Assembly (NCBI GenBank): GCA_900540375.1
Contig: UQFS01000022.1
Coordinates: 1-58,829, forward strand
DNA: 58,829 nt
Direction of reading: 5' to 3'
DNA from: an uncultured Prevotella sp.
GTDB lineage: Bacteria; Bacteroidota; Bacteroidia; Bacteroidales; Bacteroidaceae
Shown here: piece by piece, positions 51,843 to 58,208 of the stretch
Layout of the letters: each line of letters opens with the position of its first letter
How positions within the stretch are numbered: the first letter of the stretch is position 1
The notes under the pieces: model-generated
Database searches by the model: none
Told to the model about the DNA's origin: nothing
The model's input: only the letters and a program-made list of their open reading frames with translations
Translations under genes and position numbers: made by a program

Positions 51843-53327
51843 TTATAGTTTTACTTTGACTTTCTTTCCCTTGCTCTCATTGCCTACACGGTCGAGAGCG
51901 GTGACGACATAGATAAATTTTTTATCTCCTTTGTCATAGGGCAGGCGATACATGGTGTTTCCCGTTATTGCAATGATATGCGAGGCATCCTCAAGATTGA
52001 CTTTCTCATCTTTCCCAAAGCGATAGACTACATATCGGTTGGTCTTGTCGCCCCATTTCTTAGCTTTGGGTGCGGACCAAAACAGAATATAGCCGTCACT
52101 TGTCCAGACAGGCTTCACCTTGCGGGGCTTCTTGGGAGCCTTGTTGTCCAAGAAAGCCATGGAAGGCGGCAGGGCTGGATAGCACCAATAGGCATTGCGC
52201 AGCACATTGCCATAGTTGCCGTAGTTGTCAGCAACCAGCTTGGCATACCACAGCACGGTACCGTCGACATGGTGCATCTGCTCATGCAGTGCGTGCTTGT
52301 CGGACATCTGATTGCTGTTGGGGTTGGTCGGCGAAGGATATTTCACAGTGCGTTCCACGTCCTCGCCAATGAACAGCGGACGGTTGGCTGCATGCTTGTC
52401 CCACCAGCGAATGAGCGTTGCATAGTCTACTGCCGGATGACCGATCTGCCAATAGAGCTGGGGTACACAATAGTCTACCCAACCGTTGTTCACCCATAAC
52501 AGCACGTCAGCGTAGAGATCATCATAGTTCTGTAAGCCGTTGGTTTCAGAACCATTCATCGGATCACTCTTCCTGTTGCGGTAGATGCCAAAAGGAGACA
52601 CACCTAACTTTACCCATGGCTTACGCTGATGGATGGTCTCGCAAAGCTGTTTGACGAAGATGTTGACATTGTCACGTCGCCAGTCACCAATCGTTCTAAA
52701 GCCATTGGGATTGTTGGCGTAGAGTTGCTGATCGGGGATGATCTGACCGGGAGCAGGGTAGGGATAGAAGTAATCATCCATGTGAATGCCGTCTACATCA
52801 TAGCGGCTGACGATGTCATCAACGATCTTACAGATATAGTCCCGGTTCTCTTTCAGTGCCGGATTGAGGATATATTGTCCGTCATAGGCAAACACTCGCT
52901 CGGGATGTGTGATGGCAATATGATTCGAGGCCAGGGCTGTCGTTGTCTTTGTCTTGGCACGATAGGGGTTGATCCACGCGTGCAATTCCATGCCTCGCTT
53001 ATGGCATTGCTCGATCATCCATTGCAGTGGATCCCAATAGGGATTGGGCGCTTTGCCCTGCACACCCGTGAGGAAACGGCTCCACGGCTCATATTTGCTG
53101 GCATAGAAGGCGTCACATTCTGCACGTACTTGAAAGATGATAGCGTTCACGCCGTCGGCATGGAGTGCATCGAGTTGCTTGGTCAGCGTGCTGCGCATCT
53201 CGTCAGGCGTCAGACCATTGAACTGCCCATTGACACATTGTATCCACGCACCGCGGAATTCACGTTTCCGTCCATAGCTGAACACAACTTGCAGAAGAAG
53301 GAATAGTAAAAATAGCGTTTTTCTCAT
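51843..53327 (-). CDS. GHL10/YngK-like secreted glycoside hydrolase-type protein
   Basis: A 494-residue exported protein of the glycosyl hydrolase-like 10 family (YngK/DUF187 type). A signal peptide (RKTLFLLFLLLQVVFSYG) precedes the barrel: KREFRGAWIQCVNGQFNGLT, FQVRAECDAFYASKYEPWSRFLTG, MELHAWINPYRA, YDVDGIHMDDYFYPYP (acidic cluster), and LGVSPFGIYRNRK. A C-terminal Ig/fibronectin-like domain (about 400-494) follows. The substrate is unknown; relatives are thought to act on glycans or cell-wall material. The start at 53325-53327 is supported by the -7 box at 53357-53365. Confidence 0.88.
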   Translation of the reverse strand: MRKTLFLLFLLLQVVFSYGRKREFRGAWIQCVNGQFNGLTPDEMRSTLTKQLDALHADGVNAIIFQVRAECDAFYASKYEPWSRFLTGVQGKAPNPYWDPLQWMIEQCHKRGMELHAWINPYRAKTKTTTALASNHIAITHPERVFAYDGQYILNPALKENRDYICKIVDDIVSRYDVDGIHMDDYFYPYPAPGQIIPDQQLYANNPNGFRTIGDWRRDNVNIFVKQLCETIHQRKPWVKLGVSPFGIYRNRKSDPMNGSETNGLQNYDDLYADVLLWVNNGWVDYCVPQLYWQIGHPAVDYATLIRWWDKHAANRPLFIGEDVERTVKYPSPTNPNSNQMSDKHALHEQMHHVDGTVLWYAKLVADNYGNYGNVLRNAYWCYPALPPSMAFLDNKAPKKPRKVKPVWTSDGYILFWSAPKAKKWGDKTNRYVVYRFGKDEKVNLEDASHIIAITGNTMYRLPYDKGDKKFIYVVTALDRVGNESKGKKVKVKL

Positions 53328-53356
53328 AAAATTGTTTAGTATGAATGTTCTGAAGT

Positions 53357-53386
53357 GCAAATGTACATATTTTCTTTGTAATACAA
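53357..53386 (-). promoter_or_regulatory. Candidate promoter of the GHL10-type gene
   Basis: Minus-strand TACATTTGC (53357-53365) matches TAnnTTTG and a TTG (53384-53386) lies 18 bases upstream. The predicted start is near 53350, so the ATG at 53360 cannot be used. It abuts the terminator of the next minus-strand unit. Confidence 0.65.
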
Positions 53387-53422
53387 AAAATCCATCAAGA
53401 CAAAGTTGTCCTGATGGATTTT
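53387..53422 (-). terminator. Terminator of the OmpP1-like gene
   Basis: AAAATCCATCA (53387-53397) and TGATGGATTTT (53412-53422) form an 11-bp stem with an inner GACA/TGTC stem. On the minus strand the right arm ends in TTTT. It begins 27 bases past the OmpP1-like stop codon. Confidence 0.85.
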
Positions 53423-53448
53423 ATAATATCTACTTCTAAGTCTATTCA

Positions 53449-55011
53449 TTAAAACTTATAACCCAACGTAAGCAGTACCTGATTGCGCTTGAAGTTAACC
53501 TTTGTGGCATCCGCAATATTATCGTTGCTTGAATTAGCAATGTCGTAGTAGCTCATGAAGGGATAGAATTCACCATTGGTCTGCGTGTACTGGTAAGCTA
53601 AATCGGCGAAGAATTTACCTATTGTATAGCCAACGCCGCATGTCCAGCGGTTGGTGCTCTTCCAATTGGTGTAATCCGTAGATGTGGCATAAAATGATCC
53701 CGGGGATTCGATACTACCATCACGGACCCCATCCTTGTTAAACATCGGACTTACATAGTTGTAGCCTACACGTACGGCGAGCTGCGGCATTACTTTTACC
53801 TCGGCACCTAACTTCAGCGTGCTGACACCTTTCAGCACACGCTTGGTGTTGTTGTTCATGGCATCATCGCTGTTGCTGTTGTCGTAATAATAGCCCCAGT
53901 CGTCGTAGCCACCGCCATCGTTGATGCGGTTGTCGATATGGCTATAGTCTGCATACTCATAAGTTGCACCGAGTGCTACCATCTGGTCAATGGTGTGGCC
54001 CAGGCTCACACCGAACTTCCAAGGTGTATAGACCTTGTAGTCGTAGTCGGCCGCATGACCTTTATCCAGCTTATTGTTGCTGCTGTTGTACATGCTCACA
54101 TCGGTGGCGCCAGCCTCATGGAGATCGTACCAAACCGGCGTGTTGACATAGAAGCCGATGCGGAAAGGTGACTGCTCAATGGGACGGAAAATCACACCGG
54201 CCTTGAGATCATAGCCTGTACCTGTAATCTTCAGAGACTCATAAGCGTCGGCAGAAGTTTCTTTCTCCAAATTCTCAGAATAGAGCGAATTGGAGTGATA
54301 ATGGACATCGTGGATGCCGAAGGTCAGACCTAAGAATACCCGGTCGTTGATGTTGCCACTGATGTTGAAGTCATAGCTGCCTATGTATCCTTTCTGATAT
54401 TGCCCATAAAGGAATTCGGTGCCGTTGAGATAGTCCAGTCCCGTCTGCTTTCCCGAAGCATCCTTGATGGGACTCAGCATCTTGGAGTAGCAGGCATCCA
54501 CGCCATTCATGTTGTAGTCCGTGAGATAAGGATACTTTATGGCCGTCAGCTTATTCTGCGAGGCATTGTTGAGCTTATTTCCGGCAGTGAGGATTTGGTC
54601 GAAGTTACGGCTCTTATGATAGTTGAACGCAAAGTTCAAATAGTTCTTATATCCCGTGCGCATCGAATAGACAAAACCGCCCTGGTCAAAGCTGGCGTTG
54701 GTCTTGTCGCCATTGATGTGTATGCCGAAATTGTTGCTTAAACTTGGAGTCGTAGTAGCGTCTTGTTGTGCCACCAGTCCTCCGGAAACAGCCACCTGGC
54801 TGGAGCGGAAGAGGCCGATACCTGCCGGGTTGGTGCTGATCGTTGACAGATCGGCCCCCAAAGCCTCCATGGCACCGCCCATACCTACATAGCGGGCTGT
54901 ACCGTTAAGTTCATTCTGTACAAGCTTTGTATCCTGATAAGTCTCTTGAGCAGCGGCAGGCAGCGCCATAGCTGCCATTGCCGCTAACAAATATTTCTTT
55001 TTCATCGTCAT
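53449..55011 (-). CDS. OmpP1/FadL/TodX-like outer-membrane transport protein
   Basis: A 520-residue beta-barrel with signal peptide (KKKYLLAAMAAMALPAAAQ). The N-terminal QNELNGTARYVGMGGAMEALGADLSTISTNPAGIGLFRSS pattern is the FadL-family N-terminal hatch region as found in Bacteroidetes OmpP1-like proteins. Many aromatic-rich amphipathic strands follow, and the protein ends VLLTLGYKF with a terminal Phe. It may carry hydrophobic compounds across the outer membrane. Two start codons (55009-55011 and 55003-55005) are equally plausible. It is 39 bases downstream of the repeat-rich secreted protein. Confidence 0.88.
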   Translation of the reverse strand: MTMKKKYLLAAMAAMALPAAAQETYQDTKLVQNELNGTARYVGMGGAMEALGADLSTISTNPAGIGLFRSSQVAVSGGLVAQQDATTTPSLSNNFGIHINGDKTNASFDQGGFVYSMRTGYKNYLNFAFNYHKSRNFDQILTAGNKLNNASQNKLTAIKYPYLTDYNMNGVDACYSKMLSPIKDASGKQTGLDYLNGTEFLYGQYQKGYIGSYDFNISGNINDRVFLGLTFGIHDVHYHSNSLYSENLEKETSADAYESLKITGTGYDLKAGVIFRPIEQSPFRIGFYVNTPVWYDLHEAGATDVSMYNSSNNKLDKGHAADYDYKVYTPWKFGVSLGHTIDQMVALGATYEYADYSHIDNRINDGGGYDDWGYYYDNSNSDDAMNNNTKRVLKGVSTLKLGAEVKVMPQLAVRVGYNYVSPMFNKDGVRDGSIESPGSFYATSTDYTNWKSTNRWTCGVGYTIGKFFADLAYQYTQTNGEFYPFMSYYDIANSSNDNIADATKVNFKRNQVLLTLGYKF

Positions 55012-55050
55012 TCAAATGTTATAATGAGTAACCATTAATGTGATCTCGGT

Positions 55051-55998
55051 TCAGCGTCTGCCGCCGCCAAAGTGACCGCCGCCACCGGCTGAGCTATGAC
55101 CACCACCGAATCCGCCGCCACTAAAGGAACCACCGCTGCCACCGAAGGAACCACCGCTGCCACCGAAGGAGCCACCGAAACTCGATGAGCGCGTAGTACC
55201 GAAGCTGGTATTATTCGAGCGGGTGGGGTAGTTGGTTCTCCCGCCAAACGACCGGTTGCTTTCGCTGCGCCATGTGTAAGTGTTGCCGCTGTTGCCATGT
55301 GTTGAAGAACCATGACCAAAACGAACGCCAGAGTTGGAAACATGGTCGTTTAAACCCCACGTACGTGTGCCGGTATATCCGCGTGGGTTGCCTCCATTAT
55401 ACACATATCCTCCTCCTGGCCAACCCCAGTGGTACCAACCATAGTAGGGATAGCCCCAGCCGTACCAGCCACCGTAGCCATAGTACCAGGGATCATACCA
55501 GCCGGCATACCCATAGTACCAAGGATCATACCAACCGGCATAGTCGTAGTACCACGGATCGTACCAGCCATTGTAGTAGTACCAAGGCGAGTAGTAACCG
55601 GCATAGCCCCAACGCCATGGACCATAGTAGCCATAGAACCAAGGATCATAGAAGCCGTCCCAACGGCTCATGCGACGCGTGTAGGTATAGTCGTTGTCGC
55701 CCAAGGCACGACCAATGTAGGCTGTGTCGACATATGTGGTGTCGGGCAGCACACCAAAGCCCGGACGGAATCTCACCATGCTGTTGCCCAGCGAGTCGCG
55801 TCCGATCTTCTGATACATGCTACGGATACCATAACGGTTGTAGTCATCCACGCTACGTTTGCTTCCGCAGTAGTAGGCGGGCGCCTCTTTTGTAGTCGGC
55901 GCTGCCTTGCTTGGCGTGAAGTAAAGATCATCGTCTTGTGCCAACGCTGCCAGTGGCATAGCGCTGGCGAGTGTCAATAGAAGAAATAACCTTTTCAT
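55051..55998 (-). CDS. Secreted Tyr/Trp/Gly-repeat protein
   Basis: A 315-residue exported protein of unknown function. The signal peptide (KRLFLLLTLASAMPLAALAQ) is followed by an about 90-residue N-terminal part with YCGSKRSVDDYNRYG and FRPGFGVLPDTTYVDTAYIG, then an aromatic repeat region (about 115-190) built on 11-residue units of GWYDPWYYGYA, and a Ser/Gly/Asn-rich C-terminal half ending in GGSFGGSGGSFGGS and GGGHFGGGRR. No cysteine network, enzyme motif or membrane helix is seen. The composition suggests a surface or extracellular structural protein. The 33-bp and 21-bp DNA repeats beneath make copy number likely to vary between strains. Confidence 0.75.
   Translation of the reverse strand: MKRLFLLLTLASAMPLAALAQDDDLYFTPSKAAPTTKEAPAYYCGSKRSVDDYNRYGIRSMYQKIGRDSLGNSMVRFRPGFGVLPDTTYVDTAYIGRALGDNDYTYTRRMSRWDGFYDPWFYGYYGPWRWGYAGYYSPWYYYNGWYDPWYYDYAGWYDPWYYGYAGWYDPWYYGYGGWYGWGYPYYGWYHWGWPGGGYVYNGGNPRGYTGTRTWGLNDHVSNSGVRFGHGSSTHGNSGNTYTWRSESNRSFGGRTNYPTRSNNTSFGTTRSSSFGGSFGGSGGSFGGSGGSFSGGGFGGGHSSAGGGGHFGGGRR
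55128..55169. repeat. 21-bp tandem repeat in coding DNA
   Basis: Two perfect copies of a 21-base unit starting AACCACCGCTGCC (55128-55148 and 55149-55169) encode the GGSFGGS-type tail of the secreted repeat protein. Confidence 0.75.
55486..55584. repeat. 33-bp tandem repeats in coding DNA
   Basis: Three 33-base units begin at 55486, 55519 and 55552 (CCAGGGATC, CCAAGGATC, CCACGGATC) and encode the 11-residue aromatic units. Weaker related units lie on both sides. Units differ by a few bases, so this is an older or selected expansion. Confidence 0.75.
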
Positions 55999-56037
55999 AT
56001 CTCAAACTCCTTTTTATATTGTTCTTTTTATGTACAG

Positions 56038-56069
56038 TGCAAAATTACCGTATTTCTCATGCAAATATA
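56038..56069 (-). promoter_or_regulatory. Two candidate -7 elements for the repeat-protein gene
   Basis: Minus-strand TAATTTTGC (56038-56046) and TATATTTGC (56061-56069) both match TAnnTTTG upstream of the gene starting at 55998. Neither has a clear TTG at -33 spacing. The second overlaps the palindrome at 56066-56085. Confidence 0.5.
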
Positions 56070-56085
56070 GGGAAAATTCCCTATA
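56066..56085. promoter_or_regulatory. 20-bp palindrome in divergent promoter region
   Basis: TATAGGGAAAATTCCCTATA has 9-bp arms about AA. It lies between the divergent repeat-protein gene and prmA, overlapping one -7 box, and TTTTCCC recurs at about 56097-56103. It is a good operator candidate, with unknown regulator. Confidence 0.5.
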
Positions 56086-56112
56086 TGGTAGTAGAGTTTT
56101 CCCTAATTTTTA

Positions 56113-56121
56113 TAATTTTGC
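56113..56121 (+). promoter_or_regulatory. Candidate -7 element for prmA
   Basis: TAATTTTGC fits TAnnTTTG, 22 bases upstream of the prmA ATG. No TTG at -33 spacing. Confidence 0.55.
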
Positions 56122-56143
56122 AGAATAATTTAATCATTGGTTT

Positions 56144-57007
56144 ATGAAATATCTTACAGCATCTTTTCATATCGTTTCTGAGCCTTCTCTTTTGCAGACG
56201 GCGCGTGATCTTATGGCCGACTGTGCGGGTGAGGCGGGCTTTGAGTCTTTCGAAGATACCGACGATGGTATCAAAGGTTATGTCCGGGAGGAGCAGTTCG
56301 ACAAGCAACAACTCGATGCTCAGCTTGTTGACTTTCCGCTGCCCGGCGTCACCGTGACCTATGACCTTGCAAAGGTAGAGGATAGGGACTGGAATGAGAC
56401 TTGGGAGAACAATGGCTTCGATCCTATCGACATCTACAACCGCATTGTCATCTATGATGCACGTCAGACGGCGCCCCAACTTCCAGAGGGAGCCATCCCT
56501 ATAGCCATTCAGGCCCGTCAGGCTTTCGGCACAGGCACGCATCAGACTACCCAAATGGTCATCGGCTTGCTGCTGGATATGCAGCTCTCTGGCAAGCGGG
56601 TGCTGGATTGCGGCTGTGGCACGGGCATCCTCGGTATCGCTGCGTCCAAACTTGGAGCCAAGGAGGTTGTGGCCTACGACATCGATGAGTGGAGCGCTGA
56701 CAATGCGCGCCACAACGCCCAACTCAATCATGTGGAGAATATTGAAGTCTTGCAGGGCGATGCCAACGTACTGAATCATGTCTCCGGTGTCTTCGATATT
56801 GTATTGGCAAATATCAATCGCAATATCTTGTTGCAGGATATGCCGGCCTTCCGCAATGTGATGATGCAGGGCAGCATACTCATTCTTAGCGGTTTCTTTG
56901 ATGAAGACTGTGCTCAACTCAACGCGAAAGCTGAGTCTTTAGGTCTCAAGCAAACGGGCAAGTACTCCAAAGGCAGTTGGTGCTGCCTCCAGTTCGTCGT
57001 GAAATAA
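56144..57007 (+). CDS. prmA: Ribosomal protein L11 methyltransferase
   Basis: A 287-residue SAM-dependent methyltransferase that trimethylates ribosomal protein L11. The N-terminal substrate-recognition domain (1-about 100, with DRDWNETWENNGFDPI) precedes the catalytic domain: QAFGTGTHQTTQMVIGLL, motif I LDCGCGTGILGIAASKLGA, YDIDEWSADNARHNAQLN, and FDIVLANINRNILL, the PrmA form of the NPP-type motif. All expected motifs are present. It is a single-gene unit divergent from the repeat-protein gene. Confidence 0.95.
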   Translation: MKYLTASFHIVSEPSLLQTARDLMADCAGEAGFESFEDTDDGIKGYVREEQFDKQQLDAQLVDFPLPGVTVTYDLAKVEDRDWNETWENNGFDPIDIYNRIVIYDARQTAPQLPEGAIPIAIQARQAFGTGTHQTTQMVIGLLLDMQLSGKRVLDCGCGTGILGIAASKLGAKEVVAYDIDEWSADNARHNAQLNHVENIEVLQGDANVLNHVSGVFDIVLANINRNILLQDMPAFRNVMMQGSILILSGFFDEDCAQLNAKAESLGLKQTGKYSKGSWCCLQFVVK

Positions 57008-57133
57008 GAATGCCTCACATGGCCTTTATGTCCATTGGGCTTCCATACTTATACATTGGATGCAAGCGGTATTACTTATACATTATTCATGGAATTAATC
57101 TTTCATATGAATGTCCATGAAATGGTAACAAAT

Positions 57134-57532
57134 TTTACAAGAAGGCATCACCACGGAGTCGCAATCTAGAGAGCGAGGAGAATTAAAAAGAGGAAAAAAC
57201 AGTGAAGAGGCATTCATCTTTGTGGCCTTTAGTTGTCAAAGTACCTTTTTGATGTTGTCATCTCAGTGATTTGACCAGGTCAAACAACCGAGATGACGTG
57301 GTCAAATCACTGAGATGACAGCATCAAAAGGGCTTTCTGATAGGCAAATTTACCATTATCTCATTGCAGAGATACCATTTTCTTTGAGATAAAAAGCGCC
57401 CTATATCTACAACCTACTGACTGTCAGTTAATTATAAAAACACCCTCAAAATTCGCGAAATTGAGAGCCAACATAGGGGTTGGCCCTGAAAATCGCAAGG
57501 AGAAGGCTGGAAAAATGTCAGTTTATTCAACA
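57134..57532. repeat. Dispersed ~400-bp intergenic element, copy 2
   Basis: Second copy of the element at 32472-32869, the same length within about a base and in the same orientation. Here the core is one long hairpin: 33-base arms at 57244-57276 and 57300-57332, of which the inner 20 bp (from GTCATCTCAGTG to ATTTGACC, with its complement) are perfect. The loop carries further copies of the same words (GGTCAAA, GAGATGAC). Flanks are conserved with copy 1 while the stem words differ. A short palindrome ACTGAC-T-GTCAGT is also present. Confidence 0.85.
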
Positions 57533-57533
57533 C

Positions 57534-57659
57534 TTATCTGTTTGTCATGATGATATCCTTCAAGCTGACACTGGGATTACGATAGCGGCTATTCGGATTC
57601 ACCTTGGGTTTTAGAGACGGATATCGCTCAGACGAAACAGGATTGCGTTTTGCAAGCAT
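57534..57659 (-). CDS. Possible small basic protein (41 residues)
   Basis: Starting at the ATG at 57657-57659, the reading frame encodes a Pro/Arg/Lys/Asn-rich 41-residue peptide (begins MLAKRNPVSSERYPSLKP, ends KDIIMTNR). It begins exactly where similarity to DUF362 stops and ends 2 bases from the dispersed element. There is no signal peptide or known domain. It may be a chance frame; it is listed because its composition is protein-like and its borders coincide with those of neighbouring features. Confidence 0.3.
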   Translation of the reverse strand: MLAKRNPVSSERYPSLKPKVNPNSRYRNPSVSLKDIIMTNR

Positions 57660-57780
57660 AACGCACGAGCGATGCGGGAGAGATTTCACGCGTCAGATAA
57701 ACTTTGGACTGAGCCCAAGCCGTTGTGCTTAAAACAAGCATAGCGGCCATTGCAAGGGCACAGAGATGGAAACGTTTCTT
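57628..57780 (-). pseudogene. 5' remnant of a DUF362-type secreted protein gene
   Basis: On the minus strand the frame from 57780 reads KKRFHLCALAMAAMLVL and on through a signal peptidase site AWA-Q to SKVYLTREISPASLVR. This matches the start of Bacteroidales DUF362 proteins, which are exported and often iron-sulfur linked. The in-frame start codon is lost: an ATG sits out of frame just upstream. Similarity stops at about 57661 and a TGA ends the frame at 57628-57630. A -7-like box TATCTTTGC remains at 57815-57823. The rest of the gene was not found in the window. Family assignment rests on about 20 residues after the signal peptide. Confidence 0.6.
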
Positions 57781-57881
57781 ATCATGATCTTATAATATTT
57801 ATGGTCTAACAATTGCAAAGATAGTGTTTATTTCGCAATGTTGGCTTATCATAATAGTTGATTTTATCTAAATTATTTTAA

Positions 57882-57906
57882 GTAAGGAATCCACCTTACG
57901 GATTCC
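57882..57906. repeat. Overlapping alternative inverted repeats
   Basis: GTAAGG (57882-57887) pairs with CCTTAC (57894-57899), and GGAATCC (57886-57892) pairs with GGATTCC (57900-57906). The two hairpins overlap and exclude each other. Function unknown; they could be a recombination or protein-binding site, or an RNA switch remnant. Confidence 0.45.
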
Positions 57907-58046
57907 ATAAAATTCTGTATGATTGATGCTTTATATACAGACGCAGAAATCCACATGAACTTTAATGTCGGAAAACGGCTGCAAACGGCTGCAAGTAATC
58001 GGTTGATTATCAGTTAACAAGCGTTTGCAGTCTTTCCATATGGCTA

Positions 58047-58077
58047 TTGTGAGTTCCATCCGTTTTGATTAATTTTG
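58047..58077 (+). promoter_or_regulatory. Candidate promoter of the multi-HTH gene
   Basis: TAATTTTG (58070-58077) with TTG (58047-58049) exactly 20 bases upstream fits the Bacteroidetes promoter. It implies a leader of about 125 bases, which holds a 26-codon frame from about 58100 (MKCRGIRCC...) and a palindrome ATTGTC-A-GACAAT (58162-58174). Confidence 0.6.
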
Positions 58078-58208
58078 TACCGCATTTGGAACTTGACAAT
58101 GAAGTGCCGCGGCATAAGATGTTGCACCCTAAAGCAGATAATGCAACGCAGCTGCACCAAAATTGTCAGACAATGCTGAAAACGGATAAATTCACAAGAA
58201 CAAGCACT

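Larger units (their letters stand above)
57008..58208. other. 1.2-kb gene-poor region: repeat, gene remnant, leader of HTH gene
   Basis: 57008-57133: nothing recognised. 57134-57532: copy 2 of the dispersed element. 57534-57659: a small possible ORF. 57628-57780: a DUF362 gene remnant on the minus strand, with a -7-like box at 57815-57823. 57882-57906: overlapping inverted repeats. From 57976, a twofold AAACGGCTGC direct repeat and, further on, an inverted GCGTTTGCAG. 58047-58077: a promoter for the HTH gene, then a leader of about 125 bases. Confidence 0.7.

Noticed and set aside
55486..55584. Regular 33-bp spacing resembling a CRISPR array
   Set aside because: Repeats are contiguous with no spacers and encode the 11-residue aromatic units of a protein.
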